Below, one piece after another: positions 1 to 8,793 of a stretch of 64,000 nucleotides of DNA. This DNA is from Ruminococcus sp. GTDB taxonomy: Bacteria > Bacillota > Clostridia > Oscillospirales > Ruminococcaceae. The notes beneath the pieces were generated by a model. It worked only from the letters and a program-made list of their open reading frames with translations, did not search any database and was not told the DNA's origin. The stretch is taken from positions 57,004-121,003 of the forward strand of contig SVNQ01000002.1 of NCBI GenBank assembly GCA_015066865.1, written 5' to 3'. The first letter of the stretch is position 1. Each line of letters opens with the position of its first letter. Both the position numbers and the translations under genes were made by a program.

Positions 1-44
1 GGATAAAAATTTTTTACCAAAGTAAAAAAATGTGAAAAAATCTA

Positions 45-73
45 TTGACAAATGTCGAATTTTGAGATATAAT
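45..73 (+). promoter_or_regulatory. Sigma-A promoter for nfeD-flotillin operon
   Basis: Exact consensus: TTGACA at 45-50, a 17-nt spacer, TATAAT at 68-73. It lies 81 nt before the nfeD start and is the only strong promoter seen for the pair. Confidence 0.85.
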
Positions 74-153
74 AAATTCAGTAAATAAAATTTACATGAT
101 AAACACCCAAAATTGGGTAAAAAGGCATAAAATAGGGAAAGGAGGAAGAAGAT

Positions 154-831
154 ATGTTAGCTTGGTGGGAAAGCTTAGGAATTGTTCTCCAGGTACTTTA
201 TTGTATTGCGATTCCTTCCACGCTGATTTTAATTCTGCAGATGATCCTGTCGATGATGGGCGGTGCGGATGACGGCGGCGTGGATGTTTCAGATACATCG
301 GGATTGGATCTGGATACGGATGCTGCATTTGATGCAGATCTTTCCGGTGATGTGTGCGATACCTGTGGTGAGATCCACGACGTCGGCGATGTCCACGACG
401 GTGGAAATCCTGCGGATTTTGGCAACCTCAAGTTCCTGACGCTTCAGACGATCGTTACATTCACGACTGTATTCGGATGGGTAGCCATTGTGTGTGTCAG
501 CGCAAAGCTGGCAGTGCCGATCAGTATGCTGATTGCATTGGTATGTGGTCTTGCGATGATGTTTGTTGTAGCAAAGATGGTGCAGGCATCTGCAAAACTT
601 GCTGAAGATGGTACACTGAATCTGAAAAATGCACTTGGTGAAACGGCAACGGTTTATCTGACAGTTCCGCCGAAGGGTGAAGGCGAGGGCAAGGTGACCA
701 TGCAGCTGCAGGGCCGTTTCTGTGAAATTGATGCTGTCAATGCAGGTGCAGCGCCGTTGGCAACCGGAACACAGGTTCTGGTGACGGATGTTCTTGGCGA
801 CACACTTGTTGTTGAGAGCAGCGCAGAGTAG
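154..831 (+). CDS. NfeD-like membrane protein (flotillin partner)
   Basis: A 225-residue membrane protein. Segments of hydrophobic residues lie at about 10-32 and 95-145 (two or three helices), separated by an acidic Asp/Gly-rich stretch (about 33-85, containing a Cys-x2-Cys). The C-terminal third (about 155-222) has the look of the NfeD OB-fold domain: a run of beta strands with a GETATVYLTV start and ending VLVTDVLGDTLVVES. NfeD proteins of this type pair with flotillins and are thought to help organise membrane microdomains (known for Bacillus YuaF-FloT); here the flotillin gene follows after 72 nt. AGGAGG at 140-145 fixes the ATG start. The family call rests on topology, C-terminal domain and neighbour; the acidic insert is unusual and has no assigned role. 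Confidence 0.8.
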   Translation: MLAWWESLGIVLQVLYCIAIPSTLILILQMILSMMGGADDGGVDVSDTSGLDLDTDAAFDADLSGDVCDTCGEIHDVGDVHDGGNPADFGNLKFLTLQTIVTFTTVFGWVAIVCVSAKLAVPISMLIALVCGLAMMFVVAKMVQASAKLAEDGTLNLKNALGETATVYLTVPPKGEGEGKVTMQLQGRFCEIDAVNAGAAPLATGTQVLVTDVLGDTLVVESSAE

Positions 832-903
832 CCCGAATCATGCAGCAGAGAATCTTTGCTGACAGTCCAATCATTTCATTAATTGTAAAAGGAGAAGATT
901 AAG

Positions 904-2322
904 ATGGATTTTGGTATTCTTGTAATCATTTGTGTAGTAGTAGTTATTTTATTTGCTGCACTTCTGGCAATTCTTTCCCGTTATAGAAAATGTCCTTCCG
1001 ATAAGATTCTGGTAATCTACGGTAAGGTTGGTGCAGACCAGTTCGGTCAGCCGAGAAGCGCACGCTGCATCCACGGTGGTGCTGCATTTATCGTTCCGGT
1101 CATCCAGTCCTATCAGTATCTGGATCTGACACCCATTTCCATGAACGTTGACCTGAAGAATGCGCTGTCCAAGCAGAACATCCGTATCAATGTTCCGTCC
1201 AGATTTACCGTTGGTATTTCCACAGAGCCGGGCGTTATGCAGAATGCTGCTGAGCGTCTGCTGGGTCTGAAACTTGTGGAAATTCAGGAACTGGCAAAGG
1301 ATATCGTATTCGGTCAGCTGCGTCTGATCATTGCAACCATGGATATTGAGGAAATCAACTCCGACCGTGAGAAGTTCACACAGGCGGTTGCAAAGAACGT
1401 AGAGATCGAACTGAAGAAGATCGGTCTGCGACTGATCAACGTAAACGTAACCGACATCACCGATGAGTCCGGCTACCTGAATGCTCTGGGTAAGGAAGCT
1501 GCTGCGAAGGCTGTAAACGATGCGAAGAAGAGCGTCGCTGAGCAGAACCGTGACGGTGAAATCGGTCAGGCAAACGCACAGCAGGAACAGCGTGTACAGG
1601 TTGCTGCTGCAAACGCTGCTGCTATCGAGGGTGAAAACAATGCAAGAGTAGCAGTTGCACAGTCCGAGGCGATCCGTCGTGAGCGTGAGGCTGAGTCCCT
1701 CCGTCAGGCTACCGCTGCCGAAGCTGTACAGGCTGCAAAGGCAAAGCAGGAAGCATACGTTGCACAGCAGGAAGCTGAGCATCAGCGTGCAGCTCTGGAA
1801 AAGGCTACACAGCACGCAGACATCATCGTTAAGGCTGAAATCGCAAAGGAACAGGCTGAGATCGACGCAGAGGCAGAGGCAGAAGTTATCCGCCGCAAGG
1901 CACGAGGCGAGGCAGACGCTATCTTTGCAAAGATGGAGGCTGAGGCTAAGGGTCAGCAGGAAATTCTGGTTCGTCAGGCAGAAGGTATGCGTCAGATCGT
2001 GGATGCAGCCGGCGGCGATGCAGATTCCGCTGTGAAGCTGCTCATTGCTGAAAAGCTTGAGGATCTGGTTGCAATTCAGGTTGAAGCAATCAAGAACATC
2101 AAGATCGACAAGATCACTGTATGGGACAGCGGCACGAATGAGAACGGTCAGAACTCCACAGCCGGCTTTATTTCCGGTATGATGAAGGCAGTTCCTCCGC
2201 TCAACGAGCTGTTCAAGCAGGCAGGCATGGAATTGCCGGAGCTGCTGGGCAAGGATCTGACAGAAGTGGATACCACAGAGGTTGAACCGATTGTGGTTGA
2301 GGCTGAAACAACAGAAGAATAA
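904..2322 (+). CDS. Flotillin (SPFH domain protein)
   Basis: A 472-residue flotillin-like scaffold of the cytoplasmic face of the membrane. One N-terminal hydrophobic segment (about 3-24) is followed by an SPFH/band-7 domain (about 35-205, including YGKVGADQFGQPRSARCIHG and the typical LLGLKLVEIQELAKDI stretch) and a long Ala/Glu/Lys-rich coiled coil (about 205-370) with many EAE repeats, as in FloT/YqiK. The tail (to 472) is acidic. Flotillins oligomerise into membrane microdomain scaffolds; the gene upstream encodes the NfeD partner, so the two are probably one operon. AGGAG at 891-895 precedes the ATG. The coiled-coil codons leave a long open antisense frame, which is not a gene. Confidence 0.92.
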   Translation: MDFGILVIICVVVVILFAALLAILSRYRKCPSDKILVIYGKVGADQFGQPRSARCIHGGAAFIVPVIQSYQYLDLTPISMNVDLKNALSKQNIRINVPSRFTVGISTEPGVMQNAAERLLGLKLVEIQELAKDIVFGQLRLIIATMDIEEINSDREKFTQAVAKNVEIELKKIGLRLINVNVTDITDESGYLNALGKEAAAKAVNDAKKSVAEQNRDGEIGQANAQQEQRVQVAAANAAAIEGENNARVAVAQSEAIRREREAESLRQATAAEAVQAAKAKQEAYVAQQEAEHQRAALEKATQHADIIVKAEIAKEQAEIDAEAEAEVIRRKARGEADAIFAKMEAEAKGQQEILVRQAEGMRQIVDAAGGDADSAVKLLIAEKLEDLVAIQVEAIKNIKIDKITVWDSGTNENGQNSTAGFISGMMKAVPPLNELFKQAGMELPELLGKDLTEVDTTEVEPIVVEAETTEE

Positions 2323-2330
2323 TCGTACAT

Positions 2331-2360
2331 ACCGCCGGATTCGTCCGGCGGTTTTGTTTT
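2331..2360 (+). terminator. Rho-independent terminator after flotillin
   Basis: Perfect 9-bp stem ACCGCCGGA/TCCGGCGGT with a 4-nt loop, followed by TTTGTTTT. Confidence 0.9.
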
Positions 2361-2471
2361 GCCCAACTGTAATTTTATGTATTTTTTTCACATAGATTAT
2401 ACTATATCACACTGTATGAATGGTGTTTTTCAGCAGAAAACGGCAAATCCGGTAGTTTTTTCAAAAAATGC

Positions 2472-2500
2472 TTGCAGTTTGCTGCAAAATGTGGTACAAT
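2472..2500 (+). promoter_or_regulatory. Promoter for ddl-murI-argS operon
   Basis: TTGCAG at 2472-2477, 17-nt spacer, TACAAT at 2495-2500; 75 nt before ddl. Confidence 0.75.
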
Positions 2501-2575
2501 AAAAAGTGTGTCCGAGCGTGATGCGTACTGCATGCGATCCGGTTGAGATATATTTTATAAAGGAGTAGACAGATT

Positions 2576-3649
2576 ATGTCAAAAATCAGAGTAGCAGTTT
2601 TGTTTGGCGGTGCATCCAGTGAACATGATATTTCTCTGAAGTCCGCTACACATATCATTGAGAATATTCCGAGGGATAAGTATGAGGTTGTCTGCGTGGG
2701 TATTACCAAAAAGGGCAGATGGCTGTACTATCCGGGCGACACGTTATCCATTGCATCCGGCGAGTGGGAGCGTGATCCCGACTGCACCTCTGCGATCCTT
2801 TCTCCCGACCCCATTCACAAGGGTCTGATCACCATTGAGAACGGCGAAGCATCTGTGAAGAAGATCGACGTGGTGTTCCCTGTAATTCACGGTAAAAACG
2901 GCGAGGATGGTACGATTCAGGGATTGCTGGATCTGGCAAAAATCCCCTATGTCGGATGCGGTCTGCTGGCGTCCGCTGCCTGCATGGATAAGGGTGCTAC
3001 CCATACGATGCTTGATTATAACGGCATCCGCACCGCAAAATGGCGCGTGGTGACACAGCGTGAAATGAATAAGCTTGAGCAGCGCTGTGAGGCAGTTGCC
3101 GAGGAGCTGGGCTTCCCGCTTTTTGTCAAGCCCGCAAATGCAGGTTCTTCCATCGGTGTCAACCGTGCAAACAATGCGGAGGAACTGCTTGACGCTGTGA
3201 AAATCGCATTCTCCCATGACAACAAGGTCATCGTGGAGGAATGCATCAACGGCAGAGAACTGGAGGTTGCCGTATTTGGCTATGATTCTCCGTTTGCGTC
3301 CTTTGTCGGTGAGATTGAATCCTGCAAGACCTTCTATGATTATGATGCGAAATATATCCTCAGCGGCTCCAACCTTTTCATTCCGGCAAGAATCCCGTAT
3401 GAGAAGGGCAGGGAAATTCAGGAGGTTGCGCTCAAGGCATACCGTGCAATGGGATGCAAGGGGCTGTCCCGTGTGGATTTCTTCCTGACGGAAGAAGGGG
3501 AGATCATCCTCAATGAGATCAACACCATGCCGGGCTTTACCTCCATCAGCATGTATCCCAAGCTTATGGAAGATCTGGGCATGTCCCCGTCCTACCTCGT
3601 AGATAAGCTGATCGAGCAGGCGATCGACAACGCAGACAGAACCTATTGA
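2576..3649 (+). CDS. ddl: D-alanine--D-alanine ligase
   Basis: Joins two D-Ala with ATP in the cytosol to supply the terminal dipeptide of peptidoglycan precursors. 357 residues, normal for Ddl. N-terminal motif LFGGASSEHDISLKSA, then HGKNGEDGTIQG (substrate loop), the ATP-grasp core with KPANAGSSIGV, and the C-terminal Mg-binding ILNEINTMPGFTSISMYPKL. All ATP-grasp metal ligands (E and N of NEIN) are visible. The sequence could in principle be a VanG-type D-Ala-D-Ser ligase because these share motifs, but the position in front of murI with no van genes nearby argues for housekeeping Ddl. An AAAGGAG site precedes the ATG. First gene of a tight run with murI (12-nt gap), DUF1934 and argS. Confidence 0.95.
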   Translation: MSKIRVAVLFGGASSEHDISLKSATHIIENIPRDKYEVVCVGITKKGRWLYYPGDTLSIASGEWERDPDCTSAILSPDPIHKGLITIENGEASVKKIDVVFPVIHGKNGEDGTIQGLLDLAKIPYVGCGLLASAACMDKGATHTMLDYNGIRTAKWRVVTQREMNKLEQRCEAVAEELGFPLFVKPANAGSSIGVNRANNAEELLDAVKIAFSHDNKVIVEECINGRELEVAVFGYDSPFASFVGEIESCKTFYDYDAKYILSGSNLFIPARIPYEKGREIQEVALKAYRAMGCKGLSRVDFFLTEEGEIILNEINTMPGFTSISMYPKLMEDLGMSPSYLVDKLIEQAIDNADRTY

Positions 3650-3661
3650 TCGGAGGCAGCC

Positions 3662-4465
3662 ATGGATAACAATGCCATCGGCGTATTCGATTCGGGGCTT
3701 GGCGGTCTGACTGCCGTCAAGGAACTCAATCGGATACTTCCGAATGAAAATATCATTTATTTCGGCGATACCGCCCGTATTCCCTATGGTACACGCAGCC
3801 GTGAAACCGTCCTGCGTTATGCAAGGGAGGATGTGGCGTTTCTTCTCAGACATCCGGTAAAAATGATCATTGCCGCATGCGGCACGGTCAGCTCTGTACT
3901 GGGAACCAATTCCCCTGTGGAGGATATGCCGTTCACCGGTGTGCTGTATCCTGCGGCAGAAACCGCATGTGCCGTGACAAAAAACGGCAGGATCGGTGTC
4001 ATTGGTACGCCTGCGACGATTCGCAGCGGAAGCTATGAGCATGCCATGCACACGATCAATAACGATGTGTGTGTAACGGCAATGGCATGTCCGCTGTTCG
4101 TGCATCTGGTGGAATACGGATACACGGACAGAAACAATAAAATTACACGTCTTGCGGCGGAGGAGTATCTGGAACCGATCCGCAACGCACAGGTGGATAC
4201 CCTGATTCTGGGATGTACGCATTACCCGATCATCCGTGATATTATTGCGGATATTATGGGGGATGATGTGAATCTGATCTCTCCCGGTGAGGAAGCGGCG
4301 AAATTCGCCAAGCGCTGCCTTGAAGAACGGGAGCTGCTGACGGACAGAACAGAAAAGGGAAAGAACAGATACTATGTCAGCGACAGTGTGTCCATGTTCC
4401 GTGAGAATGCAAAGCATTTTTTGGAGGATGCCGCACACGGACAGGTGTTCAGCAGTAGAATATAG
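3662..4465 (+). CDS. murI: Glutamate racemase
   Basis: Interconverts L- and D-glutamate without cofactor for peptidoglycan synthesis. 267 residues. The N-terminal IGVFDSGLGGLTAVKEL and YFGDTARIPYG stretches are classic. The second catalytic Cys is in LILGCTHYPII. The first catalytic motif, usually ACNTAS, reads AACGTVSS here: the cysteine is kept but the following Asn is Gly. It lies 12 nt after ddl, so both D-amino-acid steps of wall synthesis are co-expressed. An oddity is the CGTVS variant; the rest of the protein is orthodox, so it is probably active. Confidence 0.93.
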   Translation: MDNNAIGVFDSGLGGLTAVKELNRILPNENIIYFGDTARIPYGTRSRETVLRYAREDVAFLLRHPVKMIIAACGTVSSVLGTNSPVEDMPFTGVLYPAAETACAVTKNGRIGVIGTPATIRSGSYEHAMHTINNDVCVTAMACPLFVHLVEYGYTDRNNKITRLAAEEYLEPIRNAQVDTLILGCTHYPIIRDIIADIMGDDVNLISPGEEAAKFAKRCLEERELLTDRTEKGKNRYYVSDSVSMFRENAKHFLEDAAHGQVFSSRI

Positions 4466-4476
4466 AGGAGAAAATC

Positions 4477-4923
4477 TTGAAAGAACAGTGGATTTTGATG
4501 CTGAAAAGCATTCAGCATGATGGTAAGGATACATCAGTAAGTGAACTGAATACGGAAACCGAGTTCTATCGGGATGAAAACGGCGATCTCGTGCTGGAAT
4601 ACGATGAATCGGAGACCACCGGAATGGAGGGTTCGCACATGCAGCTGCGTGTCTCACCGGAAAAGATGGTATCCGTCATTCGTACCGGCACGTTCCAGAC
4701 GCATCTGGTGGTGCAGTCGGGCGTGAAGCATTTCTGCCACTATGCAACGCCATTCGGCGATATTGCAGTGGGAATTACCGCAAAATGGGTAAGAAGTACA
4801 CTGACGGAGCATGGCGGCCATCTGGAGATGCGCTATATTGTAGATGGAAATTCCACACTGCTGTCCGATAATGAAATCATTTTGGATGTGCGGAAAAAAG
4901 ATACACAGGAGGAATCAATATGA
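4477..4923 (+). CDS. DUF1934 (YwiB-like) beta-barrel protein
   Basis: A 148-residue soluble protein made mostly of predicted beta strands, matching the calycin-like DUF1934/YwiB family. Function unknown. In Bacillus the ywiB gene directly precedes argS, and the same order is found here, with the stop overlapping the argS ATG (ATGA). The start is TTG at 4477: GAGGAG sits 6 nt before it, while the first ATG (4498) has no ribosome site. Recognition rests on the paired context and on the MQLRVSPEKMVSVIRTG-like strand pattern. Confidence 0.8.
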   Translation: MKEQWILMLKSIQHDGKDTSVSELNTETEFYRDENGDLVLEYDESETTGMEGSHMQLRVSPEKMVSVIRTGTFQTHLVVQSGVKHFCHYATPFGDIAVGITAKWVRSTLTEHGGHLEMRYIVDGNSTLLSDNEIILDVRKKDTQEESI

Positions 4924-6611
4924 CAAATATGATGGCGGCTGCACAGGAGCAGCTGCGTGAAATGTTGCTGCAGGCGCTCGGTGCGCTCGTTGCAGAGGAA
5001 AAAGTGCCTGCCGAGCCGATACCGGCATTTAAAATTGAAGTTCCGGCGGACAAGTCCCATGGCGACTTTGCCGCAAATATTGCGATGGTTTCCGCAAAGG
5101 CGCTGCGTATGCCGCCGAGAAAGATTGCGGAAATGCTCACAGAAAGCCTGAATTTTACAGGTACTTACTTTGAGAGAGTGGAAATTGCCGGCCCCGGCTT
5201 CATCAATTTCTTCCTGAAGAAAAACTGGTTCTCCGACACTGTGCAGGCGGTTCTGACGGATGCGGAGAATTATGGTAAGACCGACGGCGGCAAGGGTAAG
5301 CGCGCACTGGTGGAATTTGTTTCCGCAAATCCCACAGGCCCGATGCATGTGGGCAATGCGAGAGGCGCAGCGCTCGGCGACGGCATTTCTGCCCTGCTTG
5401 AATGGACGGGCTGGGATGTGGAGCGTGAGTTCTATGTCAACGATGCCGGAAACCAGATCGAAAAGTTTGCGACTTCTCTGGAAGTTCGCTACCTCCAGAA
5501 GTATAAGGAAGGCGTGGAAATGCCGGAGGATGCATACCATGGCCCCGACATTATTGCTCATGCAGAGGGCTTTGCTGAGGAAAATGGTGACGCATTCGTT
5601 GAAACCGACAGTAAGACTCGCCGTGATGCACTGGTTGCGTATGCGCTGCCCAAGAATGTGGCAGGTCTGGAGCGTGACCTGAAAAAATACCGTGTGGAAT
5701 ATGACAACTGGTACCATGAGAGTACACTCCATGCCGATGGCAGTGTTTGGAAAATCGTGGATGCACTCAAGGCAAAGGGCTATACCTATGAACAGGAGGG
5801 TGCGATTTGGTTCAAGGCATCCGAATTTGGTGCGGATAAGGATTTCGTACTTGTTCGTGCAAATGGCATTCCGACCTATATCGTGCCGGATATTGCTTAC
5901 CACTGCGACAAGCTCGTGACCAGAAAGTTTGATAAGGCGATCAATGTCCTCGGTGCTGACCACCACGGCTATGTGCCCCGTCTGAAGGCTGCCCTCATGG
6001 CACTGGATGTGGACGTAAGCCATCTGGATGTGGTGCTGATGCAGATGGTAATTCTGCTGAGAAATGGCGAAGTTGCGAAGCTTTCCAAGAGAAGCGGCAA
6101 GGCGATCACACTGGTTACCCTGCTTGAGGATATTCCGCTGGATGCGGCACGCTTCTTCTTCAATATGCGTGAGGCAAACTCCCATTTCGAGTTCGATCTT
6201 GACCTTGCGGTGGAGCAGTCCTCTCAGAATCCCGTTTACTATGTGCAGTATGCGCACGCAAGAATCTGCAGCATCCTGCGCAACCTTCAGCAGGAGGGTC
6301 TGTATCAGGACGGACGTGCAGTATCCGAGCTTCCTGCACCGGAAACCGCACAGGAAATCGAACTGATTCGTCATCTGGCACAGTTCCCTGCAGAGATCGA
6401 AGCTGCCGCAAAGGCATATGATCCGTCCAGAGTAACAAAGTATGCACTTGAGCTTGCGACGCTGTTCCACAAGTTCTATGATGCATGCAGCGTGAAAAAT
6501 GCCGAAACAGAGGCGATTCGTGAGGCAAGAACTGCAATCTGCCGTGCAGTCGGACAGACCCTGCGCAATGCAATGTCCATTCTTAAAATTGATTGTCCCG
6601 AATCAATGTAA
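4920..6611 (+). CDS. argS: Arginyl-tRNA synthetase
   Basis: Class I aminoacyl-tRNA synthetase that charges tRNA-Arg in the cytosol. 563 residues. An N-terminal tRNA-recognition (Add-1) domain covers about 1-110; the HIGH motif appears as ANPTGPMHVGNARGAALGD at about 137-155; the KMSKS-region reads KLSKRSGKAITL near 387; and the C-terminal DALR helical anticodon-binding domain ends the protein. The start overlaps the DUF1934 stop by 4 nt (ATGA), with GGAGG 6-7 nt upstream, so the two are translationally coupled. Confidence 0.97.
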   Translation: MTNMMAAAQEQLREMLLQALGALVAEEKVPAEPIPAFKIEVPADKSHGDFAANIAMVSAKALRMPPRKIAEMLTESLNFTGTYFERVEIAGPGFINFFLKKNWFSDTVQAVLTDAENYGKTDGGKGKRALVEFVSANPTGPMHVGNARGAALGDGISALLEWTGWDVEREFYVNDAGNQIEKFATSLEVRYLQKYKEGVEMPEDAYHGPDIIAHAEGFAEENGDAFVETDSKTRRDALVAYALPKNVAGLERDLKKYRVEYDNWYHESTLHADGSVWKIVDALKAKGYTYEQEGAIWFKASEFGADKDFVLVRANGIPTYIVPDIAYHCDKLVTRKFDKAINVLGADHHGYVPRLKAALMALDVDVSHLDVVLMQMVILLRNGEVAKLSKRSGKAITLVTLLEDIPLDAARFFFNMREANSHFEFDLDLAVEQSSQNPVYYVQYAHARICSILRNLQQEGLYQDGRAVSELPAPETAQEIELIRHLAQFPAEIEAAAKAYDPSRVTKYALELATLFHKFYDACSVKNAETEAIREARTAICRAVGQTLRNAMSILKIDCPESM

Positions 6612-6914
6612 GATTCATGATTATGGGGGAGTTACCTTCCCGAATGAGGTGAACCTTTGGTCAGCAGCATGAGCTGCAATCAAGGATCGGCTTTGCCAAA
6701 CTTCCTTAATAGTTACCAAATGGTTACAAGTTTTATGATAGCTTTGTGATGAATATACAAAAGAGGGGAAAAATATTCGCCGAAATCACAAGAAATCAAA
6801 AAAAATTAACGTTGCGTTCATACTATTGTAATAACTATATGTTACAATTTGTAATATGTAGAGAAATGCAGTAACGAGTGTATGTAAAAATAAAAAACGG
6901 AAGGAAGTTAGACT
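6612..6914 (+). promoter_or_regulatory. Long intergenic region with possible RNA structure
   Basis: This 303-nt gap has no gene I can support. Its first half (about 6625-6712) folds on paper: GGGAG/CTTCCC, a long imperfect stem from CCTTTGGTCAGCAGC to GCTGCAATCAAGG (6653-6687), and GGC-TTT-GCC inside an AAGGA/TCCTT pair. No poly-U follows, so it is not an obvious terminator. The second half is A+T rich and should hold the promoter of the regulator gene; a weak candidate is TTGCGT at 6812 with TATATG at 6836 (18-nt spacer). I recognise no known riboswitch consensus. Confidence 0.35.
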
Positions 6915-8000
6915 ATGTCCAACAGACTGTTTCAGGGGCTTGTACATCAGATGCGTGATACCATGGATGCTACCATCGGCGTGGTAGATGAGAATGCAAC
7001 CATTATTGCATGCAGTGACCTGACAAAGATCGGAACGACCAACGAGTTTGTGTCCCTGGATTTGAGCGACACCCATGACATATTTATCCGTGACGGTTAT
7101 ACATATAAGCCGTTCGGACCGCATGCCAAGCCGGATTATGCGGTATTTGTAGAGGGAACGGATGAGGCAGCATCCAAGTATGCTACCATTCTCTCCATTA
7201 CACTGTCGAATATCAAGCAGTATTATGATGAAAAGTATGACAGAAACAACTTCATCAAGAACGTTGTTCTGGATAATGTACTGCCGGGTGACATTGTCAT
7301 CAAGGCAAGAGAGCTGCATTTTAATGCAGAGATCAGCCGTGTTGTACTGCTCATCCGCATTGTATCTTCCAATGATATTTCCGCATACGATGTAATCCAG
7401 AACCTGTTCCCCGACAAGAACAAGGATTTTGTGTTCAATATCACAGAGAATGACATCGTACTGGTAAAGGAGATCAAGAGCACGGTAGAATCCAAGGATC
7501 TGGAGAATCTGGCTCGTTCGATTTCCGATACGCTCAGCAGTGAATTCTATACCCGTGTCAACGTGGGCATTGGTACTGCTGTAACCAGCGTGAAGGAGCT
7601 GGCAAAATCGTTTAAGGAAGCGCAGATGGCGCTGGAGGTCGGCAAGGTATTTGATACTGACAAGGTGATTGTAAGTTACGATAATCTGGGTATTGCCCGC
7701 CTGATCTACCACCTTCCGACAACTCTGTGCGATACATTCCTGCACGAGGTGTTCAAGCGTGGCAGCATTGAGTCCCTTGACCACGAAACATTGTTTACGA
7801 TTCAGAAGTTCTTTGAGAACAATCTGAACGTATCTGAAACTTCCAGAAAGCTGTTCGTACACCGTAATACACTCGTTTACAGATTAGAAAAAATCAAGAA
7901 GCTGACAGGTCTTGATCTGAGAGAATTCGATCATGCAATCATTTTCAAGATTGCACTCATGGTTAAAAAATATCTTCAGGCAAACCCTGTAAAGTTCTGA
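6915..8000 (+). CDS. PucR/CdaR-family transcriptional regulator
   Basis: A 361-residue DNA-binding regulator. The C-terminal 60 residues (TIQKFFENNLNVSETSRKLF, VHRNTLVYRLEKIKKLTG, then LDLREFDHAIIFKIAL) are the diagnostic PucR/CdaR-type helix-turn-helix. The middle shows the GGDEF-like regulator fold of the family (VGIGTAVTSVKELAKSFKEA). The first 130 residues (MRDTMDATIGVVDENATIIA, DGYTYKPFG) look like a small ligand- or sugar-diacid-sensing domain. Homologues sense small molecules such as purine or sugar-acid metabolites; the ligand here cannot be told. GGAAGG lies 8-14 nt before the ATG. It stands alone between argS and ftsE, so its regulon is probably elsewhere. Confidence 0.85.
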   Translation: MSNRLFQGLVHQMRDTMDATIGVVDENATIIACSDLTKIGTTNEFVSLDLSDTHDIFIRDGYTYKPFGPHAKPDYAVFVEGTDEAASKYATILSITLSNIKQYYDEKYDRNNFIKNVVLDNVLPGDIVIKARELHFNAEISRVVLLIRIVSSNDISAYDVIQNLFPDKNKDFVFNITENDIVLVKEIKSTVESKDLENLARSISDTLSSEFYTRVNVGIGTAVTSVKELAKSFKEAQMALEVGKVFDTDKVIVSYDNLGIARLIYHLPTTLCDTFLHEVFKRGSIESLDHETLFTIQKFFENNLNVSETSRKLFVHRNTLVYRLEKIKKLTGLDLREFDHAIIFKIALMVKKYLQANPVKF

Positions 8001-8015
8001 TTTATTGATGCATTT

Positions 8016-8057
8016 CTTTGCCTGACACACAGACCTGCGTGTCGGGCAAAGTCTTTA
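8016..8057 (+). terminator. Probable terminator after PucR-type regulator
   Basis: 13-bp stem CTTTGCCTGACAC/GTGTCGGGCAAAG (one G-U), 10-nt loop, then TCTTTA. The U tract is short, so it may be leaky and allow read-through into ftsE. Confidence 0.6.
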
Positions 8058-8106
8058 TCCGGTTCATTTTGCAATGAAGAAAGGAAAGGAAGGTGCACGT
8101 CTTTCA

Positions 8107-8793
8107 ATGGTTGAACTAAAGAATGTGTCCGTAACCTATGCAAGCAGCGGTGTGGATGCACTGAATAATGTCAGTCTGAAAATCAATGACGGCGATTTTG
8201 CATTTGTTGTCGGTTCATCCGGTGCCGGAAAAAGCACCATGATCAAACTGATTCTGAAAGAAATTGATGCAACCAGCGGCTCCGTGATCGTTAACGGCTA
8301 TAATCTGGACAAGCTTAAGAGAAGAAAAATTCCGGAATTTCGCCGTACAATTGGCTTTGTATTTCAGGATTTCCGCCTGATTCCGTCCATGACAGTGTAC
8401 GAAAATGTTGCGTTTGTGCTTCGAGTGATCGACGCTCCGAGAAAGTACATACGCAAGCGTGTTCCCTATGTAATCAGTCTGGTGGGACTGCAGGCAAAGG
8501 CAAATTCCTACCCGAACGAGCTGTCCGGCGGTGAAAAGCAGCGTGTGGCAATTGCAAGAGCATTGGTCAATGACCCCAAGCTCATTATTGCCGACGAGCC
8601 AACGGGAAATATCGACCCCGAGCTGTCCTATGAAATTGTAGAACTCCTCAAAGGCATCAATGAATGCGGTACTACCATTCTGATGGTAACGCATGAACAC
8701 GATCTTGTACGCCATTTCGGCGGACGTATCATCAATATCACACAGGGTGAGGTTGTGTTCGATGAGGTGATTGGAGGCGCAAATGAAGTTTAG
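8107..8793 (+). CDS. ftsE: Cell-division ATP-binding protein FtsE
   Basis: ATPase of the FtsEX type VII-like ABC complex, which works at the membrane not as a transporter but as a switch for extracellular peptidoglycan hydrolases. 228 residues from MVELKNVSVTY. Walker A GSSGAGKST, Q-loop FVFQDFRLIP, signature LSGGEKQRVAIARAL and Walker B LIIADEPTGNIDPE are all present. An upstream in-frame ATG (8074) would add 11 residues (MKKGKEGARLS) that FtsE proteins lack; the purine-rich AGGAAGG at 8087-8093 favours ATG 8107 although the spacing is long (13 nt). It overlaps ftsX by 11 nt, so assembly in one complex is likely coupled to translation. Confidence 0.95.
   Translation: MVELKNVSVTYASSGVDALNNVSLKINDGDFAFVVGSSGAGKSTMIKLILKEIDATSGSVIVNGYNLDKLKRRKIPEFRRTIGFVFQDFRLIPSMTVYENVAFVLRVIDAPRKYIRKRVPYVISLVGLQAKANSYPNELSGGEKQRVAIARALVNDPKLIIADEPTGNIDPELSYEIVELLKGINECGTTILMVTHEHDLVRHFGGRIINITQGEVVFDEVIGGANEV

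Noticed and set aside
949..2391. 480-codon antisense frame over the flotillin gene
   Set aside because: Follows from the GCA/GAG-rich coiled-coil codons; the plus-strand protein has clear SPFH homology.
2744..4657. 637-codon minus frame over ddl, murI and DUF1934
   Set aside because: Spans three well-supported plus-strand genes, with no ribosome site and no recognisable domain.
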